A stretch of DNA of 64,000 nt from Posidoniimonas polymericola (GTDB lineage: Bacteria; Planctomycetota; Planctomycetia; Pirellulales; Lacipirellulaceae): the NCBI RefSeq assembly GCF_007859935.1, contig NZ_SJPO01000006.1:372001-436000 (forward strand), written 5' to 3'. The translations under genes were made by a program, and so were the position numbers. The notes under the pieces are model-generated. The model was not told the DNA's origin. It saw only the letters and a list, made by a program, of their open reading frames with translations, and did not search any database. Shown one piece after another: positions 37,018 through 44,870 of the stretch (position 1 is its first letter; each line of letters opens with the position of its first letter).

Positions 37018-37797
37018 CTAGGGTGAGTTTTTCGGCGGCCACGGGACAAACGCACTCGTCCGCCGGGCGTAGTCGCCGTAGGCGTCGAGTCGCTGCGACA
37101 AGGACTTCTCCAACAGCGTCACGCCGGAAACCTTCAACAGCAGCACCGAGATGGTCAGCGGCCCGATGATTGTCCACCACCAAGACCCACTTTCCGCCGC
37201 CGCCAAGTAGATTCCCCACCAGAGCACGAACTCGCCGAAGTAGTTGGGGTGCCGGCTGTAACGCCACAGACCACGGTCCATGACCTGCCCTTGGTGGGAC
37301 GGATCGGCCTTGAAACGCGCCAACTGCAGATCGGCCGTGGACTCCACCGCCAACCCAACAGCCCAGACCGCCGCGCCGAGCAGGGTCAGCGGGCCGATTG
37401 CGTCTGGCTCAACCATTCCCACCTGGAGCGGCAGAGCTATGATCCAGGCAAGCGCGGCCTGGAGCCCGAAAACGGTCGCCAAGCTAATCAGCGGGAACCA
37501 CCCACCGTGTTTGTCGCGCATCGCCGCGTAGCGGTGGTCCTCCCCGTGTCCCCAGTTACGGTAGATTAGGTACCCGGAGAGCCGCAGCCCCCAGAGGGTC
37601 ACCATCGCGGCGACTAACCACTCGCCGGCCGCCGGGCTCTGGGAACGAGATACCGCCACCCACGCAATCAGTACAAAGCACAGACCCCATACCGGATCGG
37701 CGACGCTGGCGTCGCGTTTTGCCAGGCTCAGGCCCCACGCGGCTAGTTGCAACAGGATTACTGCTAAGAGACCAACCGCGAGCACGTCTATCGTCAT
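37018..37797 (-). CDS. DUF1295 membrane protein (steroid 5-alpha-reductase-like)
   Basis: 259 residues with about six to seven hydrophobic spans. Conserved VADPVWGLCFVLIAWVAV and the C-terminal DRGLWRYSRHPNYFGEFVLW motif define DUF1295, related to steroid 5-alpha-reductases and isoprenylcysteine methyltransferases. It probably binds NADPH and acts on a lipid in the membrane; the substrate is unknown. It is the first gene of the leftward lipid operon and is divergent from the second cyclopropane-type methyltransferase. Confidence 0.87.
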   Translation of the reverse strand: MTIDVLAVGLLAVILLQLAAWGLSLAKRDASVADPVWGLCFVLIAWVAVSRSQSPAAGEWLVAAMVTLWGLRLSGYLIYRNWGHGEDHRYAAMRDKHGGWFPLISLATVFGLQAALAWIIALPLQVGMVEPDAIGPLTLLGAAVWAVGLAVESTADLQLARFKADPSHQGQVMDRGLWRYSRHPNYFGEFVLWWGIYLAAAESGSWWWTIIGPLTISVLLLKVSGVTLLEKSLSQRLDAYGDYARRTSAFVPWPPKNSP

Positions 37798-37878
37798 CCT
37801 GGCCCACCAATCACGAACTTCTACAATCCCAGCATCCTACTCTTACCGACCACAGCCCGCTGACAAGCAGGAGCGAAA
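37798..37878. promoter_or_regulatory. Divergent promoter region of the lipid/photolyase module
   Basis: 81 bases between the starts of the DUF1295 gene (leftward) and the methyltransferase gene (rightward). Both arms of the module are probably driven from here. TTCTACAATCCCAGCATC and ACTCTTACC are A/T-richer than the flanks, but no promoter or operator can be assigned with confidence. Confidence 0.4.
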
Positions 37879-38943
37879 GTGAACGTCATCGATCTCGCCG
37901 AAAGCCGGCTGCTGCCCGACTGGCTGATCCGCGCGGGCATCCGCCGGCTGCTCGCCCAGCGCAAACAAAACCCTCAGCAGGCCGAACGCCGGGCGTCGGT
38001 CCAAGAGTTTGCCGACCAGTTGCGGCAGGGCCCGCTCGCCATCGCGACCGACGCCGCTAACGAGCAGCACTACGAGGCGCCCGCGGCGTTCTTCAATGAG
38101 GTGCTTGGGCCGCGACTGAAATACAGCTGCTGCCTGTTCGACGATCCGAACGCGACCCTCCGACAAGCGGAGGAAGCCATGCTTACCCTCACCTGCAGCC
38201 GGGCCGACCTGCAGAATGGTCAGCGGATCCTCGAACTCGGGTGCGGCTGGGGGTCGCTGTCGCTCTGGATGGCAGAGAAATACCCCGACGCTCAGGTAAC
38301 GGCCGTATCGAATTCGAACAGCCAACGCGAGTTCATCCAGGCGAGGGCCGGCGAGCGTCGGCTCGAAAACCTGGAAGTGATTACCGCCAACGTCACCGAG
38401 TTTGAGCCGGCAGGAACGTACGACCGCGTCGTGTCGGTAGAAATGTTCGAGCACATGCGGAATTACGAGGAGCTGTTCCGCCGCGTGTCGAGCTGGCTCG
38501 AGCCGGACGGCGTCGCCTTTGTTCACGTGTTCTGCCACGCGGGCGAGCCGTACCTGTTTGAAGACAACGGCCCGAACGACTGGATGAGCCGCCACTTCTT
38601 CACCGGCGGCACGATGCCGTCGGACGATCTGTTCGCGTGCTTCGACAAACACCTCCGCATCGCTGAGCAGTGGCGCGTCGACGGCACGCACTACTGGCGG
38701 ACCTGCGAGCACTGGCTGCAGAACCTCGACGCCACTCGGCCAGAGCTGCTCAAGATCCTGGGCGAGGGCCTCGAGGCCGGCGAAGCGAAACGGATGCTGC
38801 AGCGGTGGCGGATGTTCTTCATGGCGTGCGCCGAGTTGTTCCGCTATGAAGAGGGCCAGCGGTGGCTGGTGTGCCACTACCGTTTCGAGCAGGCCGCCTC
38901 TCCGCAGACCAGCGAAACCCGGCCGCTTGCACACCAGGCCTAG
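37879..38943 (+). CDS. Second cyclopropane-synthase-family methyltransferase
   Basis: 354 residues from GTG 37879, with AGGAGC six to seven bases upstream. SAM-binding motif ILELGCGWGSLSLWMAEKYP, then SNSNSQREFI, VSVEMFEHMRNYEE and HYWRTCEHWLQNLDA. It is shorter and divergent from the other synthase, resembling the SAM methyltransferase found beside photolyase genes in many light-response clusters. It is six bases upstream of the photolyase gene. Substrate unknown; a membrane lipid is likely. Confidence 0.88.
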   Translation: MNVIDLAESRLLPDWLIRAGIRRLLAQRKQNPQQAERRASVQEFADQLRQGPLAIATDAANEQHYEAPAAFFNEVLGPRLKYSCCLFDDPNATLRQAEEAMLTLTCSRADLQNGQRILELGCGWGSLSLWMAEKYPDAQVTAVSNSNSQREFIQARAGERRLENLEVITANVTEFEPAGTYDRVVSVEMFEHMRNYEELFRRVSSWLEPDGVAFVHVFCHAGEPYLFEDNGPNDWMSRHFFTGGTMPSDDLFACFDKHLRIAEQWRVDGTHYWRTCEHWLQNLDATRPELLKILGEGLEAGEAKRMLQRWRMFFMACAELFRYEEGQRWLVCHYRFEQAASPQTSETRPLAHQA

Positions 38944-38948
38944 GCCGC

Positions 38949-40484
38949 ATGAAGAGCAAACCACTACGCAACCTGGTGCTGGTGCTCGGCGACCAGCTCA
39001 ACGCCGACTCGGCCGCGTTCGATGGCTTCGACCGCGATGCCGACGGCGTCTGGATGGCGGAGGTCTGCCACGAGTCCGAGCACGTCTGGACCCACAAGGC
39101 AAGGATCGTCATGTTCCTCGCCGCCATGCGGCACTTCCGCAACGCCCTGGAGGATCGCGGGCTGCGGGTGCTGTACCGCGAACTACCGGCGACGGGCAAG
39201 GACTCGATCGAGACTTTCAGTGACGCCCTCGAGCAAACACTCGCCGAGCTCGAATGCTCAAAGCTGGTGGTCGTCGACCCGGGCGAGTGGCGGGTGCGGC
39301 AGGAGCTGAAGGACGCCGCCGAGCGGCTTGGCGTGGCGCTCGAGTTTCGCGCCGACCGCCACTTCCTCTCGACGCCCGAGCAGTTTGCCGAGCACGCCGA
39401 GGGACGCAAGCAGCTCCGCATGGAGTACTTCTACCGCGAGATACGCCGACGGCACAACGTGCTGATGAAAGACGGTAAGCCGGTGGGCGGCAAGTGGAAC
39501 TTCGACCACGACAACCGCAAGTCGTACGGCAAGCAGGGCCCCGACCCCCACCCTCCCAAGGCGTTCCCGCCCGACGCGGTGACCGCCGGGGTGATCAAGC
39601 TGGTCAACAGGCGGTTCGCCGAGCACCCGGGCGATATGGACGCGTTCGACTGGCCAGTGACGCCAGAGCACGCCGCCCACGCGCTGAAAGACTTCATCAA
39701 GAACCGGCTCCCCCGCTTCGGCGACTACCAAGACGCGATGTGGACCGGCGAGCCGTTCCTCAACCACTCGCTGCTGTCGGCGGCGATGAACCTCAAGCTG
39801 ATCAACCCCGCCCAGGTCGTTCAGGCCGCGGTCGACGCCTACCAGGACGGCTCGGCGCCGCTGAATTGTGTCGAGGGCTTTGTGCGGCAGATCCTCGGCT
39901 GGCGCGAGTACGTCCGCGGCGTCTACTGGCTGCACATGCCGGGCTACCTCGAGCGGAACGAGCTCGGCGCCGACCGGCCGCTGCCCGACTTCTACTGGAC
40001 AGGCGAAACGGAGATGGCCTGCCTGCGGGACGCCATCGGTCAGACACTCACCTACGGCTACGCCCACCACACCCAGCGGCTGATGGTGACCGGCCTGCAC
40101 GCGTTGCTGGTGGGGGTCGACCCGCGCGAGGTCCACAAGTGGTACCTGGCGGTCTATGTCGACGCGGTCGAGTGGGTTGAGCTGCCCAACACGCTCGGCA
40201 TGTCGCAGTTCGCCGACGGCGGCGTGATGGCGAGCAAGCCGTACGCCGCGTCCGGCAAGTACATTGACCGGATGAGCAACTACTGCCAGTCGTGCCGGTT
40301 CGCCCCGGCCAAGGCGACCGGCGACGACGCCTGCCCGTTCACTACGCTCTACTGGGACTTCCTCGACCGCAACCGCGAGCGTCTGGAGGAAAATCAGCGG
40401 ATGAAGCTGCAGGTCAAGAACCTGGACAGGAAGACCGACGAAGAGCTCGCGTCGATCCGCGAGGCGGCGGCGCGGCTGCGTTAG
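38949..40484 (+). CDS. FeS-type cryptochrome/photolyase (CryPro/6-4 photolyase class)
   Basis: 511 residues. The N-terminal alpha/beta domain (LRNLVLVLGDQLNADSAAF) and C-terminal helical FAD domain match prokaryotic FeS-BCP photolyases, which repair (6-4) photoproducts. Four Cys for a [4Fe-4S] cluster are visible: one in LNCVEGFVRQILGWREYVRG (about residue 305) and three in NYCQSCRFAPAKATGDDACP (about 445-462). FAD-site segments include LTYGYAHHTQRLM and WYLAVYVDAVEWVELPNT. It follows a methyltransferase gene, linking DNA photorepair to lipid modification. Confidence 0.92.
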   Translation: MKSKPLRNLVLVLGDQLNADSAAFDGFDRDADGVWMAEVCHESEHVWTHKARIVMFLAAMRHFRNALEDRGLRVLYRELPATGKDSIETFSDALEQTLAELECSKLVVVDPGEWRVRQELKDAAERLGVALEFRADRHFLSTPEQFAEHAEGRKQLRMEYFYREIRRRHNVLMKDGKPVGGKWNFDHDNRKSYGKQGPDPHPPKAFPPDAVTAGVIKLVNRRFAEHPGDMDAFDWPVTPEHAAHALKDFIKNRLPRFGDYQDAMWTGEPFLNHSLLSAAMNLKLINPAQVVQAAVDAYQDGSAPLNCVEGFVRQILGWREYVRGVYWLHMPGYLERNELGADRPLPDFYWTGETEMACLRDAIGQTLTYGYAHHTQRLMVTGLHALLVGVDPREVHKWYLAVYVDAVEWVELPNTLGMSQFADGGVMASKPYAASGKYIDRMSNYCQSCRFAPAKATGDDACPFTTLYWDFLDRNRERLEENQRMKLQVKNLDRKTDEELASIREAAARLR

Positions 40485-40511
40485 GCGTGTTCCGCGGCTC
40501 GCGTTGGCGCA

Positions 40512-40549
40512 CAAAAAAAGCGAGGCCGCGGCAGAACCGCGGCCTCGCT
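40512..40549 (-). terminator. Intrinsic terminator, mainly for the fasciclin gene
   Basis: A perfect 13-bp stem (40519-40531 with 40537-40549, five-base loop CAGAA) is followed on the - strand by seven T, matching a rho-independent terminator for the leftward fasciclin gene that ends 23 bases upstream. It lies between two convergent genes and may also stop rightward transcripts from the photolyase operon, although the + strand has no long T run. Confidence 0.9.
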
Positions 40550-40571
40550 GTCTTCACGCTATGATCTCGCT

Positions 40572-41156
40572 CTACTTGCTCGCGGGGCAGCTCGACGCGG
40601 CCTCGGCCTTCAGCGAGGTGTAGCTGGTCTCCGAGTCGTGCGAGGCCTGGCTCGTCTTCGCTTCTTCCTTCGGCAGCAGGACGCTGTCGATGACGTGGAT
40701 CACGCCATTGCTGCACATGATGTCGGCCTTCACAACCTTGGAGCCGTTGATCATGACGTTGCCGTCCTTCACGGCGATGTCAACCATCTTGCCGTTGAGG
40801 GTCTTGGCCTGCTTGAGCTTGGTCACCTGCTCAGCGGTCACCTTGCCCTCGACCACGTGGTAGGTCAGGATCGCGGTCAGCTTCTCTTTGTTCTCCGGCT
40901 TCAGCAGCTCGGCGACCGTGCCCTCGGGGAGCTTCTTGAAGGCGTCATCGGTCGGGGCGAACACGGTGAACGGGCCCTTCCCCTTGAGGGCTTCAACCAG
41001 ACCGGCCTCGCCAACCGCGGTGGTCAGCGTCTTAAATGAGCCCGCACCAACCGCCGTGTCAACGATGTCTTTCTCGGCGGACATGGCGGCCGAAGAGAGT
41101 GACAGGACCGTTACGGCGGTGAGGCATGACGCAAACGTTTTGATAGTGGCAAACAT
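40572..41156 (-). CDS. Secreted fasciclin (FAS1) domain protein
   Basis: 194 residues. An N-terminal signal peptide ([21 protein letters not shown]) precedes one FAS1 domain with the conserved [25 protein letters not shown] and [13 protein letters not shown] segments. A Ser/Ala-rich C-terminal tail follows (residues about 168-194). FAS1 proteins act in adhesion or matrix contact, usually outside the cell or in the periplasm. It is a single gene with its own terminator. Confidence 0.93.
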   Translation of the reverse strand: MFATIKTFASCLTAVTVLSLSSAAMSAEKDIVDTAVGAGSFKTLTTAVGEAGLVEALKGKGPFTVFAPTDDAFKKLPEGTVAELLKPENKEKLTAILTYHVVEGKVTAEQVTKLKQAKTLNGKMVDIAVKDGNVMINGSKVVKADIMCSNGVIHVIDSVLLPKEEAKTSQASHDSETSYTSLKAEAASSCPASK

Positions 41157-41438
41157 GTGTCTTATTCTTCCCGTTAAACTTGGTTAGGTGATTCTTCCCC
41201 GCGCTACCGGGTCGAGGGCGAGAAGCTGTGGCGGCCGCCGTTCTCTCGCAGCTGTAAAGACACTAGCGCCGTTGTCTGCGTCGACAAGGGAAGTCGCCGA
41301 CATAAATTTTTTGGCGGTCGCTGCTCGCCTGGAAAGGCGCGTCGCCGACATGGCGACTAGAAGAGCAGGGCGTTCAGAACCGACCGCGGGCAGGCCGAAG
41401 AGACGTGGCCCACTGCTCCGAACAAGAGCGCTAGACCG

Positions 41439-42296
41439 CTAGCTCGAGAACCGCGTCTTGTCGCCGACCGGAAGCATCAGCCGCAGCGGCGCGAGCAGGT
41501 TGTCACGCAGCGTCGAACGACGCGCGGCGTGCTTGCAGAGAATGACCGTGGTGTCCATCTGCTTGAGATTATCCTCATGCTCCCGCTCGAGGTCCGCGAG
41601 CAACTTCGCTACCTGACGCTGCGGGTCGAGTGGGCCCAACCCGCGCAGGCGATTGAGCAGCTCGGCTACCGACAGCGGCATGCCGTCGGACGTCCGGCAC
41701 TCGAGCAGTGATTCGCCGTAGAACAGCACCCGGTCGTCCGGGCCGAGCTGCAACGAACCCCGCTGGTACTCGCCCGACTCGAGCAGCGGCTCGTCGACCG
41801 TCGTCTTAGTGTCGGCCGAAGCCGACGCGGGGAAGAGCGACCACTCGCGGAGCGCCGCACGGTACAGCAGTGGCGGCGGGTGGCCGGCGTTGCAAACCGT
41901 CAGCCGCCGATTGGGGGCGAAGTAGGTCGCCATCATCACGGCTCCGCAGCCGCCCTGGTCGGCGGAATCTTCGAGCACCCTACGCATGCCCGACTCGCAG
42001 CCGCCCTGCTGAATACGGTTGACGTGCTTTTTGAGCAGCTCGCGGAACTTGGCCGCGATGTCGACGAACGCACCCCGGCCGGGGACTAGGTCGGCCAGCA
42101 GGAACCGCGTGATTCGACCCGAGGCGCAGGACGACACGAAGTGCAGCCCACCGCCCTCGGGGCCCGACGCACGGGCAGACAGCCACAGGTCCAATCCGGG
42201 GCGTGACAGCTCGTGCTCGCCTGGCGAGTTCCCGCCCCAGACTTCCATGCAGCGGAGACGGTCGACGGGCGGCGGTGAGGCATCGAAGGTAGTCAT
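41439..42296 (-). CDS. SpoIIE/PP2C-type serine phosphatase
   Basis: 285 residues from ATG 42296; a GTG at 42335 is possible. Metal-site remnants include LLADLVPGRGAF (in place of DVxGHG), YFAPNRRLTVCNAGHPPPLLYR, DDRVLFYGESLLECR (in place of YTDGLLE) and QMDTTVILCKH. Such enzymes dephosphorylate STAS or anti-sigma regulators in partner-switching. No sensor domain is attached. It lies alone between the fasciclin and MerR-like genes; the STAS gene near 55.7 kb is too far away to be an assured partner. Confidence 0.78.
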   Translation of the reverse strand: MTTFDASPPPVDRLRCMEVWGGNSPGEHELSRPGLDLWLSARASGPEGGGLHFVSSCASGRITRFLLADLVPGRGAFVDIAAKFRELLKKHVNRIQQGGCESGMRRVLEDSADQGGCGAVMMATYFAPNRRLTVCNAGHPPPLLYRAALREWSLFPASASADTKTTVDEPLLESGEYQRGSLQLGPDDRVLFYGESLLECRTSDGMPLSVAELLNRLRGLGPLDPQRQVAKLLADLEREHEDNLKQMDTTVILCKHAARRSTLRDNLLAPLRLMLPVGDKTRFSS

Positions 42297-42457
42297 GGGC
42301 GTCAGCGACAGCTTGGGTAGCTCGCGGGTGAGCACGCGGCGCGGTGAGCTTGCAAGTTGGCAGCCAGGCGTCCAATGCGTGTCTTTGCCTTTACTGTAGC
42401 AGCCGCCGCCGGGGCGACCACCAAGAACTTTGCAATCAGCTCCCCTCTAACCCGCGG

Positions 42458-43390
42458 CTATGCCTTAATCGCCTCGACGAACCCCTGCAAGTGAGCCATT
42501 GTGTCGCAGAAGGCCGAGTAGTGGAGCTGCTTGCGAATCTCGTCGGTAAGCGCTCGCCCGCCAACCACGATTTGCGACCTGTCGGCGACCTGCGACCGGA
42601 ACGCCTGGAACTCGGCCAAGAACCCGGGCGGGTCGGTGAGGTAGCTGCAACTAATCCAGACTACCTTCGGACGCTCGCTCTGGACCGCGTCTGCCAGGCT
42701 GGCGAGCGGGATATTCTCGCCGAGCGAAGTCGCCCGCCAGCCGAGGTCGCTCAACACCAGGCGGGTCATGTCATTCGGCAGGCTGTAGTAGTCGCCAGCG
42801 GTCGACGCCCCGATCGCGAGCGGCGCGTCTGGCTCGGGCGGCTGGCAGAGGTTCTGCAGGTCGACGAGCGTCTGCTCGACAATCCCGCACGCCCGGCGCT
42901 CCTGGTAGATCGACACTTGCCCTGTTTCCCACAGGGCGCCGACGCGGTGCATTGCCGGGGCAAGGACCGCGTCGCACAGCTCGGCCATGCCCACCCTTGC
43001 GACCGCCAGCTCGACGCCAATCTGTCTGGCGGTTGCCTCCTCGCCTGCGGTGATGGCGGCCGTGAATCGATCGACCGCGCCCGCCAGGCAGGGCCTGCGG
43101 ACAGTCGCTGGCGCCACCAGGCCTATGGCCGCGGGTTCCACCACCCGCCGATCGGTCCGCTTCAGAAAATCGAGCAGCTCGCTCATCGGCACCCGACGGT
43201 GCCCCCCGGCGGTGTGCTCGGCGCGGATCAGCCCACCGTCGCACCAACGCTTGATCGAGGACTCGCTGACATCGAGCGCCCGGGCGATCTGCTTGGGAGA
43301 GAGTAGCTGCTGTAAATCGGTACCGCTCACGGAATTTGGTCTCGATGGCGCCCGTTTTGCCCGCTTCTCTATCGCTGCAACCAACCGCAT
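42458..43390 (-). CDS. MerR-type regulator with degenerate B12-binding domain (CarH/LitR-like)
   Basis: 310 residues. A MerR-like HTH (about residues 29-75: LSPKQIARALDVSESSIKRW, TAGGHRRVP) is followed by a helical cap and a Rossmann B12-type domain (from about 195). In CarH the helical cap carries W-x9-EH, and the Rossmann domain an (E/D)xHxxG His that ligates cobalt. Here the cap reads LWETGQVSIYQERRA (Arg for His) and the loop reads AGDYYSLPNDM (Tyr for His, Pro for Gly). Both cobalamin ligands are lost, so another ligand or none is likely. It is divergent from a sigma factor. Confidence 0.82.
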   Translation of the reverse strand: MRLVAAIEKRAKRAPSRPNSVSGTDLQQLLSPKQIARALDVSESSIKRWCDGGLIRAEHTAGGHRRVPMSELLDFLKRTDRRVVEPAAIGLVAPATVRRPCLAGAVDRFTAAITAGEEATARQIGVELAVARVGMAELCDAVLAPAMHRVGALWETGQVSIYQERRACGIVEQTLVDLQNLCQPPEPDAPLAIGASTAGDYYSLPNDMTRLVLSDLGWRATSLGENIPLASLADAVQSERPKVVWISCSYLTDPPGFLAEFQAFRSQVADRSQIVVGGRALTDEIRKQLHYSAFCDTMAHLQGFVEAIKA

Positions 43391-43496
43391 CGCTGAGCAG
43401 GCCCTCCCTTATTTCAACCTTAGCCTCTGCATTCGACCACTAAAAGAACATTTTTCGGTAGAAGCAGCTTGCAAGGTGCCCCTTAAACCGATACGA

Positions 43497-43515
43497 TTCA
43501 AATGAACGATTTGAA
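43497..43515. promoter_or_regulatory. Inverted repeat before the sigma factor gene
   Basis: TTCAAAT, five bases, ATTTGAA form a perfect 7-5-7 dyad, 26 bases before the sigma factor ATG, in the 150-base A/T-rich region shared with the divergent MerR-like gene. Its 19-base length is similar to MerR-class operators. It is a candidate binding site for that regulator; nothing but position supports this. Confidence 0.4.
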
Positions 43516-43540
43516 CGTTTCACTAATCTTGGAGTCTCCG

Positions 43541-44461
43541 ATGGCGACCGCCACTGCTACCCGCACTCCCAATCGCCGCTCACGGGCTGCTAGGGTCCAG
43601 CGCGGCGAACAACTGCTTTCATCGGGATTCACCTACATCGGCTGCGAAGCGATCGCTTCGGCAGACCTCCAGCCCGCCGAAGCAATCCGCCAAGCCGAGC
43701 GGCTGCTAGACGGAGACCAAGACCGGGTCGGCAAGATGTGCGAGGAGGAGATCCTCACCCCGCAGCACGAACGCGACCTGTTCCACTCGCTCAACTTGCT
43801 GAAGCGGCTCGCCGCCGAAATCGCGGAGGGTGTGAACCGGAGCAACCCGAAGAGTGCCGAACTCGACGAGATCGAGAGCCTGTCCAAGGCGGCATTGCAG
43901 GTCCGCGACTACATTATCCGCTCGAATCTGCGACTCGTTTACGCGGTCGTCAAGAAAACGCTCGGATCGAACAGCACGCTCGGGTTCGACGAGTTCGTCA
44001 GCGACGGCGTCTGCACGTTGATGAACGCGGTTGAGAAGTTCGACTACAGCCGCGGTTTCCGGTTCAGCACCTACGCGTACCGATCGGTGGCCCGCACGGT
44101 CTACCGGGCCATGCTTGCCGCCCAGAAGGAAGAGTCACGGCTCGCCCGGGACGCCGAGGACTGGGCGTTCGAGCAGCAGCCGGAGGAGAGCCCCTCGCTG
44201 GCTCACGACGTCGTGGGGGAACGCCTCCGTTCTGCCGCGGCGGCGATGGTCGACAAGCTTGATCGCCGAGAGCAGCTGATCATCCGCAGCCGCTACGCCC
44301 TCGGCGCCCACCGCAAGGTCCGCAGCTTTCAGGACATCGCCAATCGCTTGGGGATATCCAAGGAGCGGGTCAGGCAACTCGAGAAGCGTGCCAGCGACAA
44401 GCTGCACGAGATGGCCTCTCAGCTCGACCACGACGAGCTGTTTGGCGCCGCGCTGGCCTAG
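43541..44461 (+). CDS. RNA polymerase sigma-70 family factor
   Basis: 306 residues from ATG 43541, with TTGGAG seven to nine bases upstream; a start at 43502 is possible. Region 2 contains RSNLRLVYAVVKK, LGFDEFVSDGVCTLMNAVEK and FDYSRGFRFSTYAYRSV; region 4 contains FQDIANRLGISKERVRQLEK. The N-terminal 100 residues are a divergent region 1.2-like helical part. It belongs with alternative group 2/3-like factors and is not an ECF factor. It is divergent from the MerR-like regulator, and both may share control of the nearby light/lipid module. Confidence 0.9.
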   Translation: MATATATRTPNRRSRAARVQRGEQLLSSGFTYIGCEAIASADLQPAEAIRQAERLLDGDQDRVGKMCEEEILTPQHERDLFHSLNLLKRLAAEIAEGVNRSNPKSAELDEIESLSKAALQVRDYIIRSNLRLVYAVVKKTLGSNSTLGFDEFVSDGVCTLMNAVEKFDYSRGFRFSTYAYRSVARTVYRAMLAAQKEESRLARDAEDWAFEQQPEESPSLAHDVVGERLRSAAAAMVDKLDRREQLIIRSRYALGAHRKVRSFQDIANRLGISKERVRQLEKRASDKLHEMASQLDHDELFGAALA

Positions 44462-44870
44462 CTCGGCGACGCGATTCCGCGAGTCAGCTCCGCGGCGCGA
44501 CTCAGTGCCCCCGCTCTACGATTGGCGGCGCCGATCTTTGCTGCCCCGCACCCAACCCTCTGCCAGTGGCCCTCTGCCAGTGGGCAGCAGGGCATCGGCG
44601 TGGTGATTTCTGTCGCCAGCGTTCCTCGGTCACATTCTCTCTCAAGTGACCTCCCAAGCCCCCTCGCCCACGCAGCCACCCCACTCACGGGAAATTCTCC
44701 GCTGCGGGCCGCGGTTGCTACCACGGCAATGGGCTGAGTCGGGCGATTAGGCATCGTCTTCGGACTACCGGGTAAGCCGGGGCAGCCGAATATCCGATAC
44801 ACCCGAAAGACTCTGCCATGCTGCGCGCAGGGCGAAGCGATAGCATTACTATCACGCCACCCGAGAATTC
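44462..44870. other. Intergenic stretch with a short tandem repeat
   Basis: 409 bases between the sigma factor and secretin genes. Bases 44556-44583 hold two perfect copies of CCCTCTGCCAGTGG in tandem. No coding frame with a ribosome binding site and no clear terminator are present. The secretin promoter should lie in the 3' part, which is less GC-rich near 44840-44870. Confidence 0.5.
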
